64,000 nucleotides of DNA from Tepidibacter hydrothermalis (GTDB lineage Bacteria; Bacillota; Clostridia; Peptostreptococcales; Peptostreptococcaceae), in contig NZ_CP120733.1 in NCBI RefSeq assembly GCF_029542625.1, positions 2,728,001 through 2,792,000 of the forward strand, written 5' to 3'. Shown here piece by piece: positions 25,482-33,156 of this stretch. Each line of letters opens with the position of its first letter. Within the stretch, counting starts at the first letter, position 1. A program made the position numbers and the translations under genes. The notes beneath the pieces are model-generated. The model saw only the letters and a program-made list of their open reading frames with translations. It was not told the DNA's origin and ran no database searches.

Positions 25482-25531
25482 TACAATTCCCTCCAATTTT
25501 GTATTCAGTATTCAATATACATTTTTTTAAA

Positions 25532-26611
25532 CTAAATTTTTTTTACAGCTTGTTTTAATGCTCCCAAAGTTCTATTTATCATTTCTTCATCAACGCATCC
25601 TAGATGACCTATTCTTATGATTTCATTTTTCAATTTTCCTTGACCCGCTGCTATTACTATATTAAATTCTTCCTCCATTATTCTTTTTATATCAACGGCT
25701 TTATTTTCCATCTTTATAGAGGTCACAGTATTAGATTGATACTTTTCATCTACAAAAAATTCTAATCCCATATCTTTTATACCTTCTCTAAACATGCAAG
25801 CCAACCTTTCATGTCTCTTGCAAACATTATCAATACCTTCTTCTTGTATCATCTTTAGAGCCTCATTCGTTCCAGTTATAAGTGATACAGCAGGAGTATA
25901 TGGAGTTTGTGGTAATTCGTTATCCATACGATCTTTAGCCTTTTTAAAATCAAAATAATACTTAGGTATATCAGATCTTTTATTGAACTCCCAACCTTTT
26001 TCACTAACTGCTATAAAACTTAATCCAGGTGGAGACATCAAAGCTTTTTGAGATCCACTTACTAATACATCTATATTCCAATCATCCATTCTTACTTCGA
26101 TTGCTCCTAAAGAACTGACCGCATCTACTATGTAAAGCTGTTTTTTATTTTTCATAAAGTTTCCTATCTTTTGTATATCATTATTAGCTCCTGTAGATGT
26201 TTCATTATGCGTAATTATAAGTGCTTTATGCTCATCAGTTAATCTAGATTCTATCTCCTTAAGTTCAACACCTTTTCCCCAAGGCACGTCTAACTTATCA
26301 ACTTCTATATCATACATCCTTGCTATCTCTGCAAATCTATCTCCAAATACTCCAATCGACACTACCAATACCTTGTCTTTCCTAGAAAACATATTTACAA
26401 TACTAGCTTCCAACCCACCTGTTCCTGATGATGGAAATGTCAATACCGTATTATCTGTCTTAAATACATATTTAAGTCTTTCATTAAATTCTTTAAATAT
26501 ATTTCCAAACTCATCAGTTCTATGATGAATCATATTTTCAGCCATTTTATTTAAAACTCTTGTAGGAACGTTTGTAGGTCCTGGTGTCATTAAAATTTTA
26601 TCTATATTCAT
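25532..26611 (-). CDS. Class V aminotransferase, probable phosphoserine aminotransferase
   Basis: A 359-residue PLP enzyme of the serine-pyruvate/alanine-glyoxylate aminotransferase type (LMTPGPTNVPTRVLNKMAE). The cofactor lysine lies in VLVSGSQKALMSPPGL and the aspartate in LYIVDAVSSLGAIEVRMDDW. In several clostridia and archaea such enzymes replace SerC. Being first in an operon with serA behind a T-box, it most likely makes phosphoserine from 3-phosphohydroxypyruvate. The ATG follows AGGAGAG. Confidence 0.85.
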   Translation of the reverse strand: MNIDKILMTPGPTNVPTRVLNKMAENMIHHRTDEFGNIFKEFNERLKYVFKTDNTVLTFPSSGTGGLEASIVNMFSRKDKVLVVSIGVFGDRFAEIARMYDIEVDKLDVPWGKGVELKEIESRLTDEHKALIITHNETSTGANNDIQKIGNFMKNKKQLYIVDAVSSLGAIEVRMDDWNIDVLVSGSQKALMSPPGLSFIAVSEKGWEFNKRSDIPKYYFDFKKAKDRMDNELPQTPYTPAVSLITGTNEALKMIQEEGIDNVCKRHERLACMFREGIKDMGLEFFVDEKYQSNTVTSIKMENKAVDIKRIMEEEFNIVIAAGQGKLKNEIIRIGHLGCVDEEMINRTLGALKQAVKKI

Positions 26612-26664
26612 TTCTCAACTCTCCTATAATCAGTATTTTTGTATAAAAATTTCACTTTATATAT

Positions 26665-26920
26665 AAAAAAATCCTCATCCTTGACGTTAGTCAAGGACGA
26701 GGATATATCCACGTGGTACCACCTTGTTTTACTGTATATACAGTCTTTAATCTTTAACGGAAATACCGGCATAGGTTTTGACCCCTATGCAGTTCCAGGT
26801 CGGATTCAATAACTCTTATTATGGATTCACACCAACCATCCACTCTCTGAAAATAGAAATTATTTACTACTACCCTTCTAAACTTTTAAAATATTTTTTT
26901 ATAATGGCTTTTTTTATTTG
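26665..26920 (-). ncRNA. T-box leader, probably serine-specific
   Basis: The minus-strand leader contains a Stem I region (AGAGAGTGGATGG then GTGTGAATCC), the T-box sequence TGGTACCACGTGG (26711-26724), and a terminator with 15-bp arms and a TTTTTTT tail (26665-26704). The likely specifier is TCC (Ser) at 26802-26804 within GAATCCGACC. This fits the serine genes downstream, although the specifier alignment was done by eye. Confidence 0.88.
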
Positions 26921-26926
26921 AAATTG

Positions 26927-26955
26927 ATTATATTGCCTAAATACAATTTCGTCAA
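26927..26955 (-). promoter_or_regulatory. Sigma-A promoter of the T-box serine operon
   Basis: TTGACG (26950-26955), a 17-base spacer and TATAAT (26927-26932) on the minus strand. The transcript would start just before the T-box Stem I. Confidence 0.8.
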
Positions 26956-27313
26956 CACTTAATTTTTTTTAATATGTATTATTTTTATTTAATACTAATT
27001 ATTTTTTTCATATATTTATATATAATTATAATATTTTAATTAGTTCAATCAATTAAAATATTTTTCAAATTAATTCATGTCAACTTACTAGTTCTTGTTG
27101 CAATGCAGTAACCTGGGTTTGATTATTCGAGTAGCATTATACATTTATTTATTTGCTAAACATCATTAATAGATTCAAAATTATATAATTTATTTAGATA
27201 TAAAAAAATTTTAAAAATATTTATTTTAAAGATTTTCAATGCAGACTTTTTTTGAAATTCGTAACCAAAATGACACTTATCCTTAATTTAAAAATCATAT
27301 AATTTCCTTAAAC
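26956..27313. other. 358-bp AT-rich region without a gene
   Basis: No open frame with a ribosome site. A second TTGACA with a TATTTT 17 bases on lies near 27053-27081 on the minus strand and might be a distal promoter for the same operon. A short AATCATATAATTTCC stretch near 27290 resembles the flanks of the dispersed repeat at 63638. Confidence 0.4.
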
Positions 27314-27348
27314 GAAAAAAAGCCTTATTAAAAAATAAGGCTTTTTAG
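27314..27348 (-). terminator. Terminator of the small Cys-rich gene
   Basis: AAAAAGCCTTATT pairs with AATAAGGCTTTTT, with T-runs on both strands. It lies nine bases past the stop codon at 27357. Confidence 0.75.
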
Positions 27349-27356
27349 TATATATT

Positions 27357-27545
27357 TTATTGCATATTGCTTTTAATTTGATCAATTAAATCTAGTGTAC
27401 ACTTGCTATTTTCATAGTGCTCACACTTAGAACAACTTTCTTCATTTTGTCCAGCAGATGATGTAAACTGATTTCCTCCCATAGGACTGTATTGACTACA
27501 TCTAGATGCTACTGCTTTTAATTCACTCATATTTAAGTTCTCCAT
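27357..27545 (-). CDS. Small cysteine-containing hypothetical protein, 62 residues
   Basis: The ATG follows AAGGAGG at good spacing and a terminator follows the stop. The product (MENLNMSELKAVASRCSQYS...) has one early cysteine, then a C-x2-C-x7-C cluster (SCSKCEHYENSKCTLDL) that could bind a metal. It may be a small metal-binding or spore/stress protein of clostridia; no named family is recognised. Confidence 0.6.
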   Translation of the reverse strand: MENLNMSELKAVASRCSQYSPMGGNQFTSSAGQNEESCSKCEHYENSKCTLDLIDQIKSNMQ

Positions 27546-27615
27546 CTTGTATGCCTCCTTAAATTTTAGTCATATATAGTTTAACCTAAAATTTAAGGTT
27601 TAATTCTATCTAGTC

Positions 27616-28038
27616 TTATATTTCTCTTTTTAAATTTTTGTATTTTTTATAAGATAAATTAACAATAGATTTATCTTGACTATAAGTTATCAATTCTAAT
27701 GCATCTTTTATTTTATAAAATCCACCATCCACAAACCCTAGTTCTTTATTTATATTACACTTTGCATCATTTGATTCCATAACATACCATACTATTTCAT
27801 TACATACTGGAGTTTTTCTGCTTATTGAATAGAATTCATAATTTGTTTGACCTGCAGTTGATAATATTTTAGTATCTATGCCACATTCATCCTTAACCTT
27901 ATCTACAGCAACTTTATTTGGAACATTATCCCCTTTAATTATACCTTTTGGTAATACCCATTCACTTTTTTCATTTTTTAATAACAATACTTTATTTCCA
28001 TAAAAAACTATTCCTCCTGCACAATTTCTAAAAAGCAT
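27616..28038 (-). CDS. Nudix-fold protein with degenerate Nudix box
   Basis: A 140-residue Nudix fold (NCAGGIVFYGNKVLLLKNEK, WVLPKGIIKGDNVPNKVAVD). The Nudix box should read Gx5Ex7REUxEExGU, but here the positions read G-x5-N-x7-D-K-V-x-D-E-C-G-I. The first glutamate, the arginine-glutamate pair and one of the two metal-binding glutamates are changed. It may therefore bind nucleotides without hydrolysing them or have an altered reaction. The ATG follows AGGGGGAG. Monocistronic. Confidence 0.75.
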   Translation of the reverse strand: MLFRNCAGGIVFYGNKVLLLKNEKSEWVLPKGIIKGDNVPNKVAVDKVKDECGIDTKILSTAGQTNYEFYSISRKTPVCNEIVWYVMESNDAKCNINKELGFVDGGFYKIKDALELITYSQDKSIVNLSYKKYKNLKREI

Positions 28039-28169
28039 TTTAAACTCCCCCTTATATTATATTTATATAAATTATAATTAAGATTGTAAGACCATATGAT
28101 CTTATCTTTCTGGGTTTTTGTTTATATTATTAATATATGTTTTTAGAATAATGCTTATGAAGATAATAG

Positions 28170-28826
28170 TTAATTTTTATTTTTAATATTTTCAAGAATA
28201 TCTATTGCTTCTAAGAAAGCTCTTTTAACATATTCTTTTTCATTAGGATTATTTATCAAGTTTTTTAACTTTTTTAAAGTAACTTCATTTCCTATTTTAC
28301 ACAAAGATTTAGCTGCATATTGTCTTACCTGTGGCTTTGCATCTATGAGACCCTTATGCAAATAATCTATACTTTTATCCGACCCTAGTTTACCCATAGC
28401 AGAATAAGCCATTCTTCTTACACCTCCATGAGGATGCTTAGAGTATGTATGGACGATATCCAACAATCTGCAGTCTTTTAATTCGCCACATATCCAAAGA
28501 AGTATCATGAAATCTTCTACATTTTTTTCTACCAAAATTCTTTTATAAAGCAATTTTTTTACATTATTTAATTCATTTTCATTCAATGAGTTTATAATAT
28601 CAATCCTTGAATCTTTATCTTCTTCAAGTAGTATGTCTATAATTGTCTTATTATTGTTCCTAATATGATTTAAAAACTGTTTATACTTTATTATATCTCT
28701 ATTTACATCATCAATTTTCATATTTCTTATTTTGCTTATCTGTTCTATATTCTTGCCTTCTTGATATAACAAATATGTTATTTTGAAATCTTCTAACTGA
28801 TCTATATTTTCCCAACTCAGCACCAC
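28170..28826 (-). CDS. HEAT-repeat protein
   Basis: A 218-residue helical protein. The C-terminal half has HEAT/PBS-lyase-type repeats (GGVRRMAYSAMGKLGSDKSI, PQVRQYAAKSLCKIGNEVTL). The N-terminal part has a putative helix-turn-helix-like segment (YLLYQEGKNIEQISKIRNMK). It starts with GTG 13 bases behind GGAGG and only 14 bases after hflX ends, so it is cotranscribed with hflX. It probably acts as a protein-interaction scaffold; partner unknown. Confidence 0.75.
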   Translation of the reverse strand: MVLSWENIDQLEDFKITYLLYQEGKNIEQISKIRNMKIDDVNRDIIKYKQFLNHIRNNNKTIIDILLEEDKDSRIDIINSLNENELNNVKKLLYKRILVEKNVEDFMILLWICGELKDCRLLDIVHTYSKHPHGGVRRMAYSAMGKLGSDKSIDYLHKGLIDAKPQVRQYAAKSLCKIGNEVTLKKLKNLINNPNEKEYVKRAFLEAIDILENIKNKN

Positions 28827-28840
28827 TTTTGTCCTCCAGA

Positions 28841-30121
28841 TTACTCTATCTCATATTCTTTATACTTCCCATAATCCATATCATCAAGTGTTACAGCTAC
28901 GAATATTCCATCTTCTTTGTATTCAAATTCATCCACGCTATTTTTATTTTTAATAGAGTTAAACACTTCTCCTTTATTATATGGAATTAATAAAGATACA
29001 TCGTGAAGATTTCCCATTATTTTTTCTTTTATTTTTTCCAAAAGCTTCTCTATGTTATAACCCGTTTTACACGATATGAATAATACATCTTCATCTTTTT
29101 TTGCATCCACATCATAATCTAGCTTATCAACTTTATTAAATACAGTTACAACTGGTTTATCAAGTGCTTTTAACTCTTTTAAAACATCTAGAGTTGTATT
29201 CATTTGAATATCATAACTATCATTAGATGCATCTACAACATGAATTATCAAATCTGCATACCTAACTTCTTCAAGTGTAGCTTTGAATGCATCCACTAAG
29301 TCATGAGGAAGTTTGCTTACAAATCCAACTGTATCTACTACTAAAAACTCTTTTTTGTTAGAAAGTGCAGCCTTTCTCAAAGTTACATCAAGAGTTGCAA
29401 ACAGCATATCCTTTGAGAAAACTTCTTTTTCCATTTCATAATCTTTATGAGTCTTCATAATTTCATTTGTAAGAGTTGATTTTCCTGCATTAGTATATCC
29501 TACCAAAGCTACTATTGGTATACTATTTTTAAGTCTTTTAGATCTTTGTGTTTCTCTATTCTTCTTTACTTCCTTAAGTTCTTTTTTTATATCAGATATT
29601 TTATTTAATATATGTCTTTTATCAACTTCCAACTTTTGCTCTCCAGGCCCTCTAGTTCCAATACCCGCACCCGTCTTTGACATTTCTTTACCGAACCCAG
29701 AAAGTCTAGGAAGTCTATATTTCAACTGTGCAAGTTCTACTTGAAGCTTTCCTTCTCTTGATAATGCTCTTTGAGCAAATATATCAAGTATAAGAGCTGT
29801 TCTATCTATAACTTTTACATTTAATAACTCTTCTAAATTTCTCATTTGCGCTCCTGAAAGTTCATCATTAAATATAATTACATTAACATCTAAGCTTTCA
29901 CAATAATTCTTTATTTCTTCCAATTTGCCCTTTCCTATATATAAAGCGACATCTCTAGATTCTTTATTTTGAATTATCTTTTCTACAACCTCAGCTCCAG
30001 CAGCCTTAGCTAATTCCTCTAATTCATCCATAGAGTCATAAATATCTATATTATCTTCTTTCTTAAATGCATTAGTTATGTTAAGGCCAACCAATAATGC
30101 TTTTTCATTTTTTTTATCCAT
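28841..30121 (-). CDS. hflX: Ribosome-associated GTPase HflX
   Basis: A 426-residue GTPase that binds the 50S subunit and can split stalled or hibernating ribosomes. The N-terminal HflX domain holds GAEVVEKIIQNKESRDVALY and ELAQLKYRLPRLSG, followed by the glycine-rich GAGIGTRGPGEQKLE. GTPase motifs are G1 GYTNAGKST, G3 DTVGFV and G4 NKVDKL. A short C-terminal domain follows. It is first in an operon with the HEAT-repeat gene. Confidence 0.95.
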   Translation of the reverse strand: MDKKNEKALLVGLNITNAFKKEDNIDIYDSMDELEELAKAAGAEVVEKIIQNKESRDVALYIGKGKLEEIKNYCESLDVNVIIFNDELSGAQMRNLEELLNVKVIDRTALILDIFAQRALSREGKLQVELAQLKYRLPRLSGFGKEMSKTGAGIGTRGPGEQKLEVDKRHILNKISDIKKELKEVKKNRETQRSKRLKNSIPIVALVGYTNAGKSTLTNEIMKTHKDYEMEKEVFSKDMLFATLDVTLRKAALSNKKEFLVVDTVGFVSKLPHDLVDAFKATLEEVRYADLIIHVVDASNDSYDIQMNTTLDVLKELKALDKPVVTVFNKVDKLDYDVDAKKDEDVLFISCKTGYNIEKLLEKIKEKIMGNLHDVSLLIPYNKGEVFNSIKNKNSVDEFEYKEDGIFVAVTLDDMDYGKYKEYEIE

Positions 30122-30266
30122 AAAATCACCTCTTTTTTAGATTTTCATATTATCTATTATACCATTTGTTGTTATTTTTAATTTACTAATTTAAAATATA
30201 TTATTATTATTTAAATTATACAAGAACATTAGTTTGGTGTAAATAAAAAAAGAAGGCTATATATCT

Positions 30267-30791
30267 CTAACCTTGTCTTTTAGCGAACACTTCTAAATTT
30301 TTAATATATTCTTCTTTTTCTTTTATAATATTTGATAAAAATCTATATGTATTGGTTTTTGCATCTTCTTCTTTCACAACCAATCTACCTTGTATAGCTA
30401 TAAACAATGCATATATTTCCTTTTCCAAATTCAAGGAAAATCTAAGGAGACTTTTAATATCTGAAATTTTTGGATTCATTAATCTTTTTTTAAATTGATT
30501 AACTAAAAATAAGATTTTATCATATACCAAAAAATCAATATTTTCTAACACTTCTTCATTTTGTGCAATATATTTTTTCAATCTATTATAGCAATCAATA
30601 TTTTTATCTAAACCTTTTACTAAAGTATTTACAACTATATTCATCCGTTTGTTTTCATAGTTATCATTTGCAATGTTTATATATATTTCTTTTCTTTTTT
30701 TTGCTATGTCTATTGCTTTGTCTATTAGGTCTATAGTATTATATGCCAATTGATACCTTCCTTTCTTGACATCTTGATGAATTAAAACCAT
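30267..30791 (-). CDS. Hypothetical all-helical protein, 174 residues
   Basis: Not recognised. The product is soluble and nearly all helical (YNTIDLIDKAIDIAKKRKEI, NFDLVYDKILFLVNQFKKR-like segments and LRFSLNLEKEIYALFIAI), giving a four-helix-bundle impression. No cysteine cluster or catalytic motif is visible. It is monocistronic, with an AT-rich perfect palindrome just upstream. Confidence 0.5.
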   Translation of the reverse strand: MVLIHQDVKKGRYQLAYNTIDLIDKAIDIAKKRKEIYINIANDNYENKRMNIVVNTLVKGLDKNIDCYNRLKKYIAQNEEVLENIDFLVYDKILFLVNQFKKRLMNPKISDIKSLLRFSLNLEKEIYALFIAIQGRLVVKEEDAKTNTYRFLSNIIKEKEEYIKNLEVFAKRQG

Positions 30792-30812
30792 TTAATGATA
30801 CCACAGTCATAC

Positions 30813-30849
30813 TTATTAATTAATTATACCCAATATAATTAATTAATAA
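30813..30849. repeat. Perfect 16-bp inverted repeat between divergent genes
   Basis: TTATTAATTAATTATA (30813-30828) and its exact complement (30834-30849) flank CCCAA. It lies about 22 bases upstream of the minus-strand helical protein and 146 bases upstream of the Cys-rich gene. It could be an operator or a leader hairpin. Confidence 0.5.
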
Positions 30850-30994
30850 CCACATGACATTGGACCTATATTTTAGTAAATTAGGATTAGTATTTATATT
30901 AAAAGTACCTTTTTTTACATTAATTTACTATTAGTTTTTATATTATATGAAATTGTTGTATAATTAATGTATAAATAGAAGGGGGGATATAAAT

Positions 30995-31261
30995 ATGAGT
31001 GAAAATTATAAGTTTTTCCAAAATAATAAGTGTGAATACTTTCCATGTCATAAGGTAGAGAATCCAAAAGATTTCAATTGTCTATTTTGTTTTTGTCCTT
31101 TATATATGTTAAAAGATAAATGCGGTGGGAATTTTAAATACAAAAATGATGTTAAAGATTGTTCTGACTGCACTATACCTCATAGTAAAGGTGGCTATGA
31201 CCATATAATGTCTAAAATGAAAGAAGTAATTCGTATAGGAAGTAAAAAAACAGAAGAATAA
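30995..31261 (+). CDS. Cysteine-rich small domain protein
   Basis: An 88-residue protein with the Cys-rich small domain (PF04071 type). It has NKCEYFPCHKVENPKDFNCL, then FCFCPLYMLKDKCGGNF and KDCSDCTIPHSKGGYDHI. About nine cysteines and two histidines point to a bound metal or Fe-S centre. Related domains occur next to cobalamin or nitrogenase-linked genes in anaerobes, but here it stands alone. The start follows GAAGGGGGG. Confidence 0.8.
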   Translation: MSENYKFFQNNKCEYFPCHKVENPKDFNCLFCFCPLYMLKDKCGGNFKYKNDVKDCSDCTIPHSKGGYDHIMSKMKEVIRIGSKKTEE

Positions 31262-31280
31262 ATTCGTAACATAAATCACA

Positions 31281-31342
31281 AAAATAACCCCTTAAAGTAT
31301 TTTACAGAAATTTTTTCTGTTTCTACTCTAAGGGGTTATTTT
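31281..31342. terminator. Shared terminator hairpin between convergent genes
   Basis: AAAATAACCCCTTA pairs with TAAGGGGTTATTTT, with a second small hairpin in its loop. It serves the Cys-rich gene and the convergent FeoB-associated gene. Confidence 0.7.
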
Positions 31343-31370
31343 AATATGTAAGACTATGTAGTTATTAAAG

Positions 31371-31514
31371 TTAATCATCCTTTCTAGAGCTACAGCTTGT
31401 AGACATACATCCACTACAGCCTACACATTCTCCTTTAGCTTCCTTTTTTAAAGTTTTGACTAATGCATATACACCATATCCTATTACTAAACCACCTATA
31501 ACAAATGTCATCAT
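31371..31514 (-). CDS. FeoB-associated Cys-rich membrane protein
   Basis: A 47-residue protein starting MMTFVIGGLVIGYGVYALVK, a single transmembrane helix. It is followed by a basic stretch and the cysteine tail ECVGCSGCMSTSCSS. This matches the FeoB-associated Cys-rich membrane family seen beside ferrous iron transporters. No feoB lies in this window. AAGGAGATGAT precedes the ATG. It probably belongs to the same Fur-controlled transcript as the DUF2325 gene upstream. Confidence 0.75.
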   Translation of the reverse strand: MMTFVIGGLVIGYGVYALVKTLKKEAKGECVGCSGCMSTSCSSRKDD

Positions 31515-31608
31515 ACCATCATCTCCTTAAAAAATCACAATCATTGATTATCCTTTCATATTTAAACTATATTAATTGATAATATTTGTCAATAGTTTTA
31601 ATATTATT

Positions 31609-31890
31609 CTAACACGTCATGTCTTTTATGGTATTTTTGAAATATGTCTTGCTGCTATTGTGACATACCACTACCGGTATATTTCTTTTTTTAGCTTCTT
31701 TAGATACTGTACTAGCTACTTTATGAGATATAGTATCTGTAAATATAACTATTCCATCACTCTTTCCTATAGATTTGGTCATATCATTTCTTCCGTATGT
31801 ATAAACCTTAGCTTTTACTCCGTGTTTTTTTGCTTCATCTATATAAATTCTCTCCATTCTATCATGTCCACCATATATTACTATACTCAT
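31609..31890 (-). CDS. DUF2325 protein
   Basis: A 93-residue Rossmann-like protein with the DUF2325 signature: MSIVIYGGHDRMERIYIDEA at the N-terminus, then KSDGIVIFTDTISHKVASTV and RNIPVVVCHNSSKTYFKNTI. Family function is unknown, but members are often near ferrous iron (Feo) genes. A promoter and Fur-like box lie directly upstream, and the FeoB-associated gene lies 94 bases downstream, which supports an iron-linked role. Confidence 0.8.
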   Translation of the reverse strand: MSIVIYGGHDRMERIYIDEAKKHGVKAKVYTYGRNDMTKSIGKSDGIVIFTDTISHKVASTVSKEAKKRNIPVVVCHNSSKTYFKNTIKDMTC

Positions 31891-31915
31891 TTATATCACT
31901 CCTCATTTCCGTTAT

Positions 31916-31965
31916 TAATAATCATTCTCATTTAATATTTTAAATCATTTTATTTTAGTTGTCAA
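31916..31965 (-). promoter_or_regulatory. Promoter with Fur-like box for the DUF2325 gene
   Basis: TTGACA (31960-31965), a 17-base spacer and TAAAAT (31937-31942). Just downstream lies TGAGAATGATTATTA (31916-31930), which differs at two positions from the 7-1-7 Fur box TGATAATnATTATCA. Binding there would block early transcription when iron is plentiful. Confidence 0.7.
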
Positions 31966-31995
31966 TAGTAAAATTATATAGTTCGCTTAAAAATA

Positions 31996-32031
31996 AAAAA
32001 ATGCGATATCATGTGATATCGCATTTTTTTA
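31996..32031. terminator. Bidirectional terminator after cheV
   Basis: AATGCGATATCA pairs with TGATATCGCATT, with A and T runs on either side. It overlaps the last codons of cheV. Confidence 0.8.
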
Positions 32032-32931
32032 TTTTTCGATAAGTAATTCATCTATTAATTTTACAAGTTTTCCAATTTCCGGTTTACTCATCTGTCCATC
32101 TGCTCCTACAGACTTACCCTTATGCATTAAATCTCCAGTTATAAGAGACGAGAATATTATTACTGGAAGGCTCTTTAATATCTTATGTTCTTTTATTTTT
32201 CTAGTTAATGTATGTCCATCCATTTGCGGCATTTCAATATCAGTTATTAATATCTGGACATCATCTATAAAATTTTCTCCTTTTTCATCACATACTGAAG
32301 TTAAATAATCATACGCCTGCTGTCCATCATCAAAAAATCTCAAATTCTTAAATCCAGCCTTAGTAAGAGTATTATTAAGTACCTTTCTTATAAGTGGAGA
32401 ATCATCAGCCAATATCATTTTCACACCACTTCTATCTTTATTCTCAATATCATTCATTCTTTTTTCAGTTATTCCTGAAGCAGGGCTTATATCCATAACT
32501 ATTTTTTCAAAATCTAATAACATAAGTATATTGTTATTAAATATTATATTTCCAATAACCAAAGATGATTCATTTACATTCTCTGATTTTCTAATTTGAT
32601 CCCATCCTATTCTGTGAATTCCCAATATATTATCAACACAGAATGCTACCTTCATATTATTAAATTCACACAATATAACCTTACATTTTTTTATATCTGC
32701 ACTTTTCTTTTCTATTACATACTTCATGTCTATTAATGTTACAACTTCACCTCTAACCAAAGTAAGACCTGCTACTGCTGGATGACTATTAGGTATCTTA
32801 GTAAGATAGTCTACTTCAAGTATTTCCTTTACCTTTATAACATTAATAGCATAATGTTCTTTATTTATTGCAAACTCTAATATTTCAACTTCACCAGTAC
32901 CTGACTCTAGTAATATTCCTTTATTTTCCAT
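32029..32931 (-). CDS. cheV: Chemotaxis coupling protein CheV (CheW-receiver fusion)
   Basis: A 300-residue protein. The CheW-like domain (about residues 10-150) has VEILEFAINKEHYAINVIKV, KIPNSHPAVAGLTLVRGEVV and LIDMKYVIE. The receiver domain (about 170-298) has KMILADDSPLIRKVL, the phospho-acceptor aspartate in VQILITDIEMPQMDGH and the lysine in DGQMSKPE. It couples chemoreceptors to CheA and mediates adaptation. No other chemotaxis genes are next to it. It is monocistronic. Confidence 0.93.
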   Translation of the reverse strand: MENKGILLESGTGEVEILEFAINKEHYAINVIKVKEILEVDYLTKIPNSHPAVAGLTLVRGEVVTLIDMKYVIEKKSADIKKCKVILCEFNNMKVAFCVDNILGIHRIGWDQIRKSENVNESSLVIGNIIFNNNILMLLDFEKIVMDISPASGITEKRMNDIENKDRSGVKMILADDSPLIRKVLNNTLTKAGFKNLRFFDDGQQAYDYLTSVCDEKGENFIDDVQILITDIEMPQMDGHTLTRKIKEHKILKSLPVIIFSSLITGDLMHKGKSVGADGQMSKPEIGKLVKLIDELLIEK

Positions 32932-33054
32932 AAATTCATCCCCTTCATTTTTCGACCATTCCCTTTACCTTTCGACACGCTTGTCCGTTTTCCTTTTTTA
33001 TTGTGTTTTTTTATAACAAATACAAAATTATATTTTTCTCCAAGTTGTAGATAG

Positions 33055-33127
33055 ATGTAATTTTCGTTATGTGTTTCATAAAAGTTTACATTATAAGATT
33101 CTCTTAAAGAAGATCTTTTTTATTATA
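33055..33127 (-). terminator. Terminator-like repeat block after the antiporter operon
   Basis: Imperfect hairpin of AAGATTCTCTT with AAGAAGATCTT (33099-33121 region), 30 bases past the stop codon at 33157. The block also carries AATGTA.ACTTTT.TGAAAC and ATAACGAAAATTA, which recur in the same order after the LRR gene (3700-3782). Confidence 0.45.
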
Positions 33128-33156
33128 TACCCTTAGTTTCATTTATTAAACCAGTT

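Noticed and set aside
25532-26611. True alanine-glyoxylate or serine-pyruvate aminotransferase
   Set aside because: The family resemblance exists, but the serine T-box and the adjacent serA favour phosphoserine aminotransferase.
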